This document shows, one piece after another, positions 38,431 to 47,630 of a stretch of 64,000 bases of DNA. How positions within the stretch are numbered: position 1 is the first letter of the stretch; each line of letters opens with the position of its first letter. This stretch comes from Methylobacterium sp. GXS13 (lineage in GTDB: Bacteria > Pseudomonadota > Alphaproteobacteria > Rhizobiales > Beijerinckiaceae). The notes under the pieces were generated by a model. That model saw only the letters and a program-made list of their open reading frames with translations, was not told where the DNA came from and did no database searches. The DNA is taken from contig NZ_LKKO01000027.1 in NCBI RefSeq assembly GCF_001455965.1, positions 19,476-83,475 of the forward strand. The letters are read 5' to 3'. Both the position numbers and the translations under genes were made by a program.

Positions 38431-38603
38431 ATGGGTCGCAACGAACTTGAACGGCTGACCCGCGAAGAGCAAACCGAACTGCTGTGCGGGTCGGGGTGAT
38501 TAGCCTGTCCCGCCTCTTCAATTGCCACGGCATCAAGCGCAACCAACACTGGCCACGCCGTCGAGCAGAAGCCGGAGGACATCAAAATAGCGCGCCTGTC
38601 CTA
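38431..38603 (+). pseudogene. Transposase remnants (IS630-like)
   Basis: Two broken pieces are visible. MGRNELERLTREEQTELLCG at 38431-38499 resembles a transposase N-terminus, and SLSRLFNCHGIKRNQH followed, after a frameshift, by GHAVEQKPEDIKIARL resembles the middle of IS630-type transposases (AExxxxDVxxAR). The end is cut by the IS5-like element beginning at 38601. Recognition is weak. Confidence 0.4.
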
Positions 38604-39511
38604 GGGCGTTTCTGCAAAGTCACGTGAGCCAGAGCATGGTCATGCCGAGGGTGACCATGGCCAGGTAGTTGGCCGCTCGCTTCTCACAGCGAGTAGCGAT
38701 GCAGCAGTACTACTTGAGCCGGTTAATCAACCGCTCGACTTTGTTGTGCTCCCTGTAGGCAGTTTTGTCGAAGTCAGGCTGACGCGGCTGGTCCTTGCGG
38801 GTTGGGATCACCGGCTCAATTCGGCGTTGCCTGAGGCGATGACGAGCCGGTGGGCTGGAATAGCCCCTAACCCCTGTCGTCCGACGCGGCCGCAGGCGCG
38901 GGCGGCCTCGCCCTAGGCGTGGCACCGCGCCCTTATCAATCAGATCATTCAGCGCAAACTGCTCGTGCCGCTCGCCGGCCGTCAGCACCGTGACGATCGG
39001 CCTGCCGCCGACCTCAGCGCGCAGATGAAGCTTGGTCGAGAACCTGCCCTGGCTGTGCCCGAGCGCCTCGCTCACACCCTCGACTGTGGCCTCCCCCCGA
39101 TGGCGCCAGACCGGCGTGCCCCGGCGGCGTGCTGGTGGGCGCACACCACCGTGGCGTCCACGAAGTGCAGATCCCAATCGAGATCCCCGCGCGCATCTGC
39201 CTGCGCTTGCAGGCGCTTCAGGACTCGGTCGAACACACCCGCTTTGCGCCAGCGGTAGAACCGGCTCGACACTGTGCCGACAGCACCGTAGCGCGCTGGC
39301 AGGTCCGCCCAGGGCGCGCCCGTGCGCAGGATCCACAGCATGCCGTTGAGGACTTGGCGGTAATCCTCCAGAGGCCGGCCCGTGCGCGGCTTCGGCGGGG
39401 GCAGCAGCCGGGCGATCTGCTCCCACTGCGCGTCAGTCAGTTCAAAGCGTCTCATGCCAGAGACATGGGCACCACCGGCAAGCCTGTGAACCCTCTGCAG
39501 AGACACCCTAG
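38601..39511 (-). mobile_element. IS5-like insertion sequence, degraded
   Basis: About 911 bases bounded by imperfect inverted repeats: left end CTAGGGCGTTTCTGCAAAG and, read inward from the right, CTAGGGTGTCTCTGCAGAG (16 of 19 match). Both ends carry CTAG, consistent with a short target duplication. It contains a broken transposase. Confidence 0.75.
38620..39455 (-). pseudogene. IS5 family transposase, broken
   Basis: From the ATG at 39455 the frame reads MRRFELTDAQWEQIARLLPP and GRPLEDYRQVLNGMLWILRT, then LHFVDATVVCAHQHAAGA, the N-terminal and DDE part of IS5/IS427-type transposases. It then shifts frame to GEATVEGVSEALGHSQGRFS and TKLHLRAEVGGRPIVTVLTA, shifts again, and ends with a stop inside RLK-YCCIATRCEKRAANYL where a Q/R would be expected. 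Multiple frameshifts and the stop show it is inactive. Confidence 0.75.
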
Positions 39512-39653
39512 TTCGAGCGCAAGCTCGTTCCCGACTCGGACAAGCTCATGTTCCTTTCTGACACAATGGGCTCGGGCGTAGGTTTACACCTGCAAGATCC
39601 AAGAACGTCACAACGTGGCCGCGCCGCCCTGTGTCACGGCGCCCCGCTCTCAA

Positions 39654-42059
39654 TCAGCCCCGCTCGGCCGCCCGCTTCACCCGGTGCGTGAAGATGACCG
39701 ACAGCCACGGCTTTACCTCGTGCTCGACCTCGATCGAGAGTAGCACTTCAAGGTGGAGCGCGTAGGGGAGGGTAAGGCGGAAACCGCAGCGGGCCTCCTC
39801 CATGGTGGTCGGCATGTCGCCCAGCACCGCCGCGATCACATCGGGGCGGTGGACGTCCACGGGATGGCGTTGGACCTCGCCGTCTACCTCGGCGATGAGC
39901 GTCGCCTTGGCCCGGCTCGCCGAGACTACCCAGCCGGCGAGCAGCACCTGCCCGTCCTGGATCTCGGCCCAGACCCGGTCCTGCGGCGTTTCGAGGTTCG
40001 CCCGGGCGAAGGAATCCGGTAATTCGCCGTCGAGCTCGGCGATGGTGCAGCCGACCTCGTATTTCTCGAAGCCTCGCCCCTCCCCGAAGATTTTTGCGAA
40101 TTGCTTCTGGTACTCGGCGATCCGGGCGTTCCTGATGTCCTCGGGCAGGCCCGACCACTGGCCCTTCTCCTGGACCGTGTAGACCGACAGCAGCTCGCGC
40201 AGGAACGCGATGCGGCCCTTGTCGGCGACGTAGAGGTTCATCAGCCAGTCGGCCGCCGCCGCGTTCTCGTAATACGCCTCCGGCACCCGGCGCAGGGCCT
40301 CGGCGCGGTAGACGCAGCAGGAGAAGTTGGCGGTGAGCGGCGCGTTGGCCAGGACCGGGAAGCTGATCGTGCCGGTAGGATAGCGGCCCTGCTCGTCGTG
40401 CGGCACGAAGGAGCCGGTCGCCGGGTAGTGCAGCAGCACCCAGTTGAAGCACATGTCGAGGGCGCGGTCGTTGCGCAGCATGCGCAACTGCATCGCGATC
40501 TTACGGTCGGACAGCCAGTAATCGTCGGCCTCGCAGAAGGCGATGTAGCGCCCGGTGCAGGCGCCGAGGCAATCCTGCATGTTGTGCAGCATGCCGAGGT
40601 TGCGCTCCCGGGGCCGGACGGTGATCCGCTCCGGATCGCACGCCCGGTAGGATTCGACGATCTCGGGCGTCCCGTCGGTGGAGCGGTCGTCGCCGATCAC
40701 CACTTGCAGCTTGAACAGGCCGCGCTGACTCATCACCCCGTCGAGACAGCGGCGGATATAGCCGGCATGGTTGTAGGCGGTGACGATGACGCTGACCGTC
40801 AATTGTTCTTCGAGCCAAGCGCGCAGGGCTTCCGGCTCGCCGGAGAGTTCGTCGGGCGCGTCGAGGCCCATGTCGCGCAGGGCCGCCCGGGCGATGTCGG
40901 GATTGGCGTCGATCAGGGCGCCGAGGCTCGGGACGTCCTCCTCATCGAGATAGGCCTCGGCCAGGCGCCGGAAGATCGCCTTCTGGGAGGCCTCGTAGCC
41001 GGCGGCGTAGCGCCCGCCGAAATGGCCGCGCAGCGTCCGAAAGAACGCGATCTCCGAATTGCCGAGCTTCTTGTGCCGGGCGAGTTCGGTGGCGTAGGTC
41101 GCCCACATCCCGGCCGCGTGCTTGCGGTAGACCGCCATGACCTGCGGCAGGAAGCCGATGCGCCCGACCTCGGCATGCATCAGGTGGACGTACCAATCCC
41201 CCGGGGCGATGCCCTCGTCGAGCCGGAACGGCTCCTCGCCGTGGTAGCGCCAGCGATAGAGCACGCTGTTGGTCTGGACGAAGTTGTGCGCCACCAGGTC
41301 GGACAGCGACGGCTGCGGGCTCGAATGCTTCGGATAGATCTCCTCGACGCCGGGCATGTCCTCGTAGAGGACCCGCACCGGGTGGAAGCACAGGGTGAAT
41401 TCCGGATTCGCCCGCAGGAACTCGACCTGGCGCTGGAGCTTGCTCGAATCCGTCCAGTAATCGTCGCCCTCGCAGATCGCCACGTATTCGCCGCGGGCGC
41501 GGGCCGTGAGGTCGGCGAAGTTCTTGTTCGGCCCGAGATTCTCAGGTCGCAGCACCGCCACGAGGTTGGGATGGCGCGCGGCGTAGTCCGCGATGATCTC
41601 GGCGGTGCCGTCGCTCGACCGGTCGTCGCCGACCAGGAGCTCGAACGGGAAATCCGTGACCTGCCCGAGTATGCTGTCGAGGGTCTGCCGGATGAACCGG
41701 GCTTGGTTGTAGGTGATGCACAGGACCGACACGACCGGCCGGTTCCATTCCGGCGCAGGCTCGGCCTCGGCGCGGGCGCGGATCCAGGCGGCGAACGGGT
41801 TGACGAAGCTGCCGTCGAAGCTATCGTCCGGCTCCGCGGAGAAGTCGGCCCGCGGCTGCCGCCCGAGGCGGGCGCCGTACTTCACGTAATGCTCGAGCGG
41901 CGACAGGTCGGTCAGGCCGACATCGGGATAGCGCGTCGCGTACCAGATGTGGTCGAACCGGCCGCTGCGATAGATCGTCGAGAAATCGTCCTGCCACGGC
42001 TCTAGGGCGGGCGTCGCCGTGCTCGCACCCGGCGCGGCGTCTCCTGCACCGTCCTGCAT
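39654..42059 (-). CDS. Glycosyltransferase with two GT2 domains
   Basis: An 801-residue protein with a short N-terminal FDHIWYATRYPDV-PLEHYV-GRQP module (residues 34-70) shared with two other proteins in the locus. Two GT2 domains follow: one from about residue 108 (VVSVLCITYNQARFIRQTLD, GDDRSSDGT, EGDDYW) and one from about 420 (TVSVIVTAYNHAGYIRRCLD, GDDRSTDGT, EADDYW). Each has the DxD-like metal site. A C-terminal beta-rich part of about 110 residues has no clear family. Probably adds two sugars in a surface polysaccharide. It stands after an IS element, transcribed with the coiled-coil gene upstream. Confidence 0.85.
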   Translation of the reverse strand: MQDGAGDAAPGASTATPALEPWQDDFSTIYRSGRFDHIWYATRYPDVGLTDLSPLEHYVKYGARLGRQPRADFSAEPDDSFDGSFVNPFAAWIRARAEAEPAPEWNRPVVSVLCITYNQARFIRQTLDSILGQVTDFPFELLVGDDRSSDGTAEIIADYAARHPNLVAVLRPENLGPNKNFADLTARARGEYVAICEGDDYWTDSSKLQRQVEFLRANPEFTLCFHPVRVLYEDMPGVEEIYPKHSSPQPSLSDLVAHNFVQTNSVLYRWRYHGEEPFRLDEGIAPGDWYVHLMHAEVGRIGFLPQVMAVYRKHAAGMWATYATELARHKKLGNSEIAFFRTLRGHFGGRYAAGYEASQKAIFRRLAEAYLDEEDVPSLGALIDANPDIARAALRDMGLDAPDELSGEPEALRAWLEEQLTVSVIVTAYNHAGYIRRCLDGVMSQRGLFKLQVVIGDDRSTDGTPEIVESYRACDPERITVRPRERNLGMLHNMQDCLGACTGRYIAFCEADDYWLSDRKIAMQLRMLRNDRALDMCFNWVLLHYPATGSFVPHDEQGRYPTGTISFPVLANAPLTANFSCCVYRAEALRRVPEAYYENAAAADWLMNLYVADKGRIAFLRELLSVYTVQEKGQWSGLPEDIRNARIAEYQKQFAKIFGEGRGFEKYEVGCTIAELDGELPDSFARANLETPQDRVWAEIQDGQVLLAGWVVSASRAKATLIAEVDGEVQRHPVDVHRPDVIAAVLGDMPTTMEEARCGFRLTLPYALHLEVLLSIEVEHEVKPWLSVIFTHRVKRAAERG

Positions 42060-42109
42060 CGATCCAATTCCTCGAACGCGCTTGGGGACCGCTTCCTTCG
42101 ACCGGCCCC

Positions 42110-42167
42110 TCTAGCGCATCGTCTTTCTCCGAAAGCCGGAAGCCACCTTTCGGGACGATGCTCTAGA
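42110..42167. repeat. Alphaproteobacterial palindromic repeat
   Basis: TCTAGCGCATCGTC and GACGATGCTCTAGA face each other, with CTCCGAAAG and CTTTCGGG inner arms. The pattern is a common intergenic hairpin in alphaproteobacteria. It covers the stop codon of the 138-residue gene, so it may act in its transcript end. Confidence 0.7.
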
Positions 42168-42579
42168 GGGTGCCGGGAAGGCGCCCTTCCTCGGAGCCGT
42201 GGTTGTAATAGTGCCGCGTCGGGTCGGCGCCGGCATTCGCGACGTCGTCGTTGCACGCGAGATAGAAATTTCGGTCGAACAGCCCGGAGGTCTCGAGCCA
42301 GTCGAGCAGGGTCTGCTCGGGGACGACCGGCGCCCGCTCGGGGCTCGCCGCGGCGGCCTCCCGGTAGAGATGCACGAACTTGGCGATCCGGGCCGCGACC
42401 TCCTTGGCGGGGGGCCGGCGCACCGAGGAGGCGACGACGCTCGATTGCTCGCCGGGCCGCCGGCGCTGCAGATCGGCCTCGGCCAGGCGCACCAGCCGTG
42501 CTAGCTCGCCCTGCGCGTCCTTGAGCCTCGCCTGTGTCTCGGCGAGCTCGGCCCGCAGCGCGTCCACGTCCTCGCTCAA
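42163..42579 (-). CDS. Coiled-coil protein with NPDV/HYL module
   Basis: A 138-residue protein from a TTG start (MSEDVDALRAELAETQARLK) with GGAG upstream. Residues 1-40 form a probable coiled coil (heptad-rich Glu/Leu/Arg), the middle is variable, and the C-terminus holds SGLFDRNFYLACNDDVANAG followed by HYYNHGSEEGRLPG, the same FD-WY-NPDV-HY-GR module found in the neighbouring GT2 protein and four times in the large protein at 53-57 kb. It could act as an adaptor for the glycosyltransferases. No known family. Confidence 0.6.
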   Translation of the reverse strand: MSEDVDALRAELAETQARLKDAQGELARLVRLAEADLQRRRPGEQSSVVASSVRRPPAKEVAARIAKFVHLYREAAAASPERAPVVPEQTLLDWLETSGLFDRNFYLACNDDVANAGADPTRHYYNHGSEEGRLPGTL

Positions 42580-42862
42580 GGTCGGCTCCGTCTCAGTCTC
42601 GACGTCCTGCGATCCGGGCGCGGGATCATGCGGCGGGATCGATCGGGTCCCGGCACGATCGATCCCCGCGCCGCGTGTGAGGCGAGGTGATACGATCGGC
42701 TCCGGGACCGGTCAACCTTGGGCGGTCCGGCCTATCCGGCGGGTTCGCTCGCGTTGGGACGCCATCGTCTCGAAGAGGCGCCAGCCTAGCCATTCGCATG
42801 CGGCGACGACTCCGCGAGCAGCCCTTACCGACGTGACTACTCGTGGCCCGGGGCGGCTCTGC

Positions 42863-43537
42863 CTACCCCGCCACCGCCTGCGGCCCGACCGAGCCCTCGA
42901 CCAGCGGCCCGGGGATCGCGGCCTCGGCATCGACCATCAGGCGCGCTTCATGACGGCGCATGAACATCCACAGGGCCACGGCGCCCAACAGCACGAAGGC
43001 CAGGAGCGCGAGGCCCACCGGGCCCATGACGTTCTCGATGGACCGGCCGCACAGGTACGCGCCGAAGCCCATGATCGAGGCCCAGGCGACGCCGCCGACG
43101 GCGTTGAAAAACATGAAGCGGCGCGCATCGAGCTTGTTCACGCCGGCCAGGACCGCCGCATAGGCGCGCAGCATCGCGGTGAAGCGGCCGAAGAACACGA
43201 TCTTCCCGCCGTGCCGGCGGAACAGGTACTGGCCGAGCTTGAGCCGGCCGTGATCGAGGCCGATCATGTGACCCTTGCGCAGGAGCAGGGGCAGGCCCCA
43301 GCGCCGTCCGACCCAGTAGCCGGCATTGTCGCCGAGGATCGCGGCGGTCGCGGCGATCGCCACCACGAGGGCGATGCTCAGGTTGCCGGTGCTGCCGGCA
43401 TAGGCCGCCGAGGTCAGCAGGACCGTCTCGCCCGGGAGCGGCAGGCCGGCGCTCTCCAGCGTGATGATGACGAAGATGGCGATGTAGCCGTAGTTGGCGA
43501 TCAGGTCGGCAATCGGCAGATCGTGCAGGAAGGACAT
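42863..43537 (-). CDS. DedA family membrane protein
   Basis: A 224-residue inner-membrane protein of the DedA/SNARE-associated family, believed to move or scramble lipids. Signs are FVIITLESAGLPLPGETVLL (the E-xx-G-xx-xPGE pattern), GDNAGYWVGRRWG and FFGRFTAMLRAYAAVLAGVN with the Arg pair. At least five membrane segments. ATG with a CGAGGAG site. In glycan loci such proteins may help with undecaprenyl phosphate recycling; here that is inference. Confidence 0.9.
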   Translation of the reverse strand: MSFLHDLPIADLIANYGYIAIFVIITLESAGLPLPGETVLLTSAAYAGSTGNLSIALVVAIAATAAILGDNAGYWVGRRWGLPLLLRKGHMIGLDHGRLKLGQYLFRRHGGKIVFFGRFTAMLRAYAAVLAGVNKLDARRFMFFNAVGGVAWASIMGFGAYLCGRSIENVMGPVGLALLAFVLLGAVALWMFMRRHEARLMVDAEAAIPGPLVEGSVGPQAVAG

Positions 43538-43670
43538 GCGGTCTCCTCGCGGATCGGAGGGCTGCCCTGTCGGCGAGAAACATGGCCGCTCCGGGGCGAA
43601 GCCCTAAATATCGGGCCTGACGACGATCGGCTGTGCCGGCGAGCACGACCGCTCTCGGGCTTTTCCGGCC

Positions 43671-44714
43671 TCAGCGTGCCGGGTTCGGCGGCACCGCGTC
43701 CCCGCGCGCCGCCGTCAGATGGGCCCGCATCCAGTCGATCGTGCCGATGAGCCCGTCACGCAGGGCGACCCGGGGCCGCCAGCCGAGTTCGGACCGAATC
43801 AGCGTAGTGTCGAGCACGTTGGCCGGCACGTCGGCGGCGCGGCTCGGCTTGTACAGGCAGGGCAGGCGCTCGCGCTCGAAGGCCCGCTCGAGCTCAGCGA
43901 TGATCTGGTTGACGCTCAGGCCCGTGCCGCTGCCGACATTCATCACCTTGTGGGGGCCGTCATAGCCGACAGCGGCCAGGAAGGCGTCGCTGACATCGTC
44001 GATGTGCAGGAAGTCGCGCACGACGTCCCCGGTGCCCCAGACCTCCAGCGGCAGATCCGCGAGCACGCGGTGGATGGTGCTGCCGATCAGGCCCTGGTGC
44101 CTGTTGCCGAGCTGGAACCGGCCATACGGGTTGGCGATCCGCAGGATCTGGTAATCGATCCCGTGGAGATGCTGGTACAGGTGGAGGGACTTCTCGATCA
44201 TCAACTTGCTGATGCCGTAGGCCGAAATCGGATCGGTGGGCGCCGCTTCCGGGATCGGGGTGGCGCGCGGGATCCCGTAGATCGCCCCCCCGGAGGACGC
44301 GAACACGACCTTCCTGATCCGGGCCGAGCGACAGATCTCGAGGAGGTGCAGGGTCGCGATCGGCGCGGCGGCGAGCTCTGCGGACGGGTCCCGGTTCGAG
44401 CTCTCGGGGATCGATCCGGCGATGAGGTGGAAGACGAAATCCTGACGCTCGACCGCATTGGCGATCGCGAGCCGATCGGCGAACTGGCCGGTCACCCGGG
44501 CGACGCGCCGGTCGAGGACCTCGGCTTGCGGGTGGCTGCGGCTGAAGCAGGTGACCTCGGCGCCGGCCTGAGCGAGGCGGTTGCACAGGTTCAGGCCCAG
44601 GAAACCGGCACCGCCCAGCACGAGGCAGCGGGCCCCCGCGAGAGCCGAAGCCGATGGGCCGGCGCCGGCCGCCGGATCGACCGGCGGCCCGTGACGTCCT
44701 CGACCGCCGCTCAT
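43671..44714 (-). CDS. NAD-dependent sugar epimerase/dehydratase
   Basis: A 347-residue extended-SDR sugar enzyme. The Rossmann motif is CLVLGGAGFLGLNLCNRLAQ, and the catalytic Ser-Tyr-Lys triad is visible in ASSGGAIYG and ISAYGISKLMIEK (YxxxK), with GRFQLGNRHQG binding the nucleotide sugar. It resembles UDP-glucose 4-epimerase-type enzymes, but exact specificity is open. Its ATG overlaps the upstream GT61-like gene stop (ATGA), so the two are coupled. The frame is open upstream, but that part belongs to the shadow of the GT61-like gene. Confidence 0.85.
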   Translation of the reverse strand: MSGGRGRHGPPVDPAAGAGPSASALAGARCLVLGGAGFLGLNLCNRLAQAGAEVTCFSRSHPQAEVLDRRVARVTGQFADRLAIANAVERQDFVFHLIAGSIPESSNRDPSAELAAAPIATLHLLEICRSARIRKVVFASSGGAIYGIPRATPIPEAAPTDPISAYGISKLMIEKSLHLYQHLHGIDYQILRIANPYGRFQLGNRHQGLIGSTIHRVLADLPLEVWGTGDVVRDFLHIDDVSDAFLAAVGYDGPHKVMNVGSGTGLSVNQIIAELERAFERERLPCLYKPSRAADVPANVLDTTLIRSELGWRPRVALRDGLIGTIDWMRAHLTAARGDAVPPNPAR

Positions 44715-47365
44715 GGCCTGAGTTCGGCGCCCGGGTGCGCCGGGGCCGGGACTGCCGGCGCGTCGGACCCGGCCGGGTCCGGGTCTCGCGCGTCGATCAG
44801 GCGCTCGACCAGGGCGAGGGCGGACTGCTGCAGCATGCGCTGTGTCGGCTCCAGCGGCGCCTTCCCGTAGGCCCGGGTCGCCGCGTAGGCGGCCGCATAG
44901 GCCGCATCCCAGCCGGCGGCGAGGATCGGCGGCCCGGCCTCTTCCAAGGCGTCCCGGACGGTGATCCAGGCGGCCTGCTGGGTGGCATCCCAGGCCGCGG
45001 CCCGAACCGCGGAACCGGTCTGCCGCAGGGTGAGGTTGGCGACCGCCGCCCGCTTGCGGGCGCGCTTCAGGTGATCGCACAGGGAGGCGAGATCGGCGAC
45101 ATCCGTGAGCTCGGCTTGGTCGGCGAGTTCGTCCGCCTCGACGTTCAGCTTGGCCAGCCGGAACCAGGCCGGCACGTGGCTGCGCACGAGCCAATCAGCG
45201 ACCAGCGCGATGCGCCGGCGCTCCAGGGCCTCCGAACCGTTCGTTCCGACAAGCCGTGGGACGAGCGGGAGGATCAAGCCGTCGCGCTCGGCCTGCGGCA
45301 GGCCATCGCTCCATGCCCGGATGAAGGCGGCGATGCTGGGCGAGACGCAGGCGGGCTGATCGGAATGGGGTTCGCCGGCGAGGTAGGCCACTGCCTCCAG
45401 GGCGCACAGGCCCTGGTTCGGACCCGCGTTTGGACCGACCGCCAGGGTCGTGAGGTGCGCGAGGCGCTCGGAATCGACGCGCACAGGTTCCGCGCCGGCC
45501 GGCGATCGAAGCGCGTCGTCATCCGGCACGCGGATGGGAGGGCTGTCCGCGTCCGAGAGGGTGAAGCCGGCGGGCGTGCCGGACGCGACCTCGTTTTCCA
45601 GGGCGGCGACGGCCGCGACGACCTTCCTGGGATCGACGGTGTAGCTCACGTGGAAGGCGTGCACGCCCGGACGATGGAGGGTCCGGCCGCGCAGGAACAG
45701 GATCCGCGCGCCCCCGGCCTCGATGTAGCTGGTGTAGCCCCGGAAGTTGAAGGCCAGCTCCTCGTGGATCAGGCCGAGGATCCGGCAGCCGGGCCGGCAG
45801 AACAGGGCGTTGCTCAGGGCGGAGCTCGACGAACCGACCACCAGGGCGGCCGAGTGGAACGCGTCGACCTGTTCGAGGAACGACATCGTTTCCGGGTAGA
45901 TCACTTCGAAGCCCAGGGGACGCAGGCTCTCGGCGATCTCCGCCTCGTTCAGCAGCGCCCGCTGGGTGAAGGCCTTGCGCGAGATGAACAGACGCCGATC
46001 GGTCCGGTCCGACAGGATGCCACGCTCGCGGGCGCGTTCGAGGATCCGCTCGCGCACGGCTGCAAAGATGTAAGCCGGCCAGACCGTGTCGTAGAACGGT
46101 AAGCCGGGCTTCATGTCGAACGGAAAGAAGGCCGGCACCGGCGCCATGCCGAGAAGCCCGAATTCGACCGGCTTGGGCGGCAGCTTGAGCACAGACCGCT
46201 CGCGCGTGTCGAGGAGGCGCAGGATCTCCTCATGCGAGTCCGGCATGTGGTCGTCGATGCAGAGTGGAATCCCGTCCGGGCAGCGCGGATCGTTGTAGGC
46301 AAGCATGCGCGGCACGAACTCGCAGAACCAGTGCCCGTAGTTCCGGCTCTGCAGACCGAACATCATTAGCCCAGCCTCGACCGCATGCGCGTCCTCGGGC
46401 ACCTCCACGAGGGCGCGCGTCGCGCCGAACGCGGCTGTCATGATCTGATCCGGGTTGAGACCATCCTGCAGCAGGACGTCCCGGCGGCGTGGGTGCACGG
46501 CCAGATCGTAGACGAGCTTATCGCCAGCGACGACGACGTTGCTGCGCGGGAATGCCCGGCACCCGTCGAGGAACGCGAGATACTGAGCGGGCATGTCGAG
46601 CCCGCCCGCTTCGGAGCGCAGGGTGGGCGGCGGCTCCCAGAAGCGCAGTTCGGGTGCCGCGATGCGGCGGGCGGGCCGGATTTCGGTATACCGGGCGCCG
46701 CCGGCCGCCGCGAGGGCCTTCACGGAGACCATGTCGTAGACGGACAGCGGACCGGAGCCGGTGACGTGGCGGGTCTGCGCGTGGAGGACGATCGCTTCAT
46801 CGAAGCGCCCGGCCTCCAGCAGGGCATCGAGCCTCAGGCGGCGCAGGTTCTTCACCTTGCTACTGAGCCGGTCACCGTCTTCGGTGGTCACGCCCGCGTC
46901 GCCACCATTCAGCTCATAGGCGAGGCGGTAGCATTGCAGGCAGGGCCCGGGTTCGTTCCGGCACTCGTGCGCCCAACCGAGCCGCAGCAAGGTGGTAACG
47001 CCGTCCTGGATCAGCGCGGGCACCTCGCTTTCGGCGCGAAGGCGAGCGGCGTACGCGCTGGCTTCGTCGAAGCGGCCGCGCCCGCAGAGGTCGCGCAGGC
47101 GCGCGATGGCGGCGGCTCTCGTCCAGCGCTCGCGATTGTCGGGGACGAGAGAGCCGATCAGATCGTAGATGTCTGCCGCGGTACCGAGATGATCATTGCC
47201 CTCGAGGCGGAACGCGAGCGCCTCCAGGTGCCGCCGCATCGCGGCGCTCTCGGCGCCCGTGCGATCCGCAAGGGCTGCGAGGGCGCGCATGCGTTCGACC
47301 ATGTCCGAGGCATTATCGGCGGTCACCGTCCGGATCAGGGCGATGAATGTCTCCGTCGGCCTCAT
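44711..47365 (-). CDS. GT61-like glycosyltransferase with long C-terminal extension
   Basis: The preferred start is ATG at 47365 (MRPTETFIALIRTV), matching the MRPTATFIDLIRSI start of the paralogue at 51356. An ATG at 47398 is possible. The about 884-residue protein has an N-terminal TPR-like helical region (1-220), a GT61-like domain (about 300-590: FGLQSRNYGHWFCEFVPRML, FISRKAFTQRALLNEAEIAE, VVGSSSSALSNALFC, LAFNFRGYTSYIEA) and a C-terminal extension of about 290 residues absent from the two paralogues (NAGPNQGLCALEAVAYLAGE, LVPRLVGTNGSEALERRRIA, VADWLVRSHVPAWFRLAKLN). That C-terminal part resembles stand-alone hypothetical proteins I recall from phages and actinobacteria. Function of the fusion unknown. 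Confidence 0.65.
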   Translation of the reverse strand: MRPTETFIALIRTVTADNASDMVERMRALAALADRTGAESAAMRRHLEALAFRLEGNDHLGTAADIYDLIGSLVPDNRERWTRAAAIARLRDLCGRGRFDEASAYAARLRAESEVPALIQDGVTTLLRLGWAHECRNEPGPCLQCYRLAYELNGGDAGVTTEDGDRLSSKVKNLRRLRLDALLEAGRFDEAIVLHAQTRHVTGSGPLSVYDMVSVKALAAAGGARYTEIRPARRIAAPELRFWEPPPTLRSEAGGLDMPAQYLAFLDGCRAFPRSNVVVAGDKLVYDLAVHPRRRDVLLQDGLNPDQIMTAAFGATRALVEVPEDAHAVEAGLMMFGLQSRNYGHWFCEFVPRMLAYNDPRCPDGIPLCIDDHMPDSHEEILRLLDTRERSVLKLPPKPVEFGLLGMAPVPAFFPFDMKPGLPFYDTVWPAYIFAAVRERILERARERGILSDRTDRRLFISRKAFTQRALLNEAEIAESLRPLGFEVIYPETMSFLEQVDAFHSAALVVGSSSSALSNALFCRPGCRILGLIHEELAFNFRGYTSYIEAGGARILFLRGRTLHRPGVHAFHVSYTVDPRKVVAAVAALENEVASGTPAGFTLSDADSPPIRVPDDDALRSPAGAEPVRVDSERLAHLTTLAVGPNAGPNQGLCALEAVAYLAGEPHSDQPACVSPSIAAFIRAWSDGLPQAERDGLILPLVPRLVGTNGSEALERRRIALVADWLVRSHVPAWFRLAKLNVEADELADQAELTDVADLASLCDHLKRARKRAAVANLTLRQTGSAVRAAAWDATQQAAWITVRDALEEAGPPILAAGWDAAYAAAYAATRAYGKAPLEPTQRMLQQSALALVERLIDARDPDPAGSDAPAVPAPAHPGAELRP

Positions 47366-47630
47366 CATCTGTTCCGCGCCTTGCACGCACTCGCTCATCG
47401 GGCAGCCCAACCGCGGGCGGTGTACTGGAACCGACGCCCCGTGACGAGGCACCCGGACCCGGAGCGGACTCATACGGACCAGTATGGTCACCGACCCTGG
47501 AGGGCCCGCAGGGACTCGTGTAGGGCAGGGCGCCGGACAGGCAGGAACTCCCGCGCATGGACGATCACCCGAGCGACAGGCCGTCAGTTGGATCGGGTCG
47601 GGCCCGGAGGCAGTCACGGATGCCGACGCA

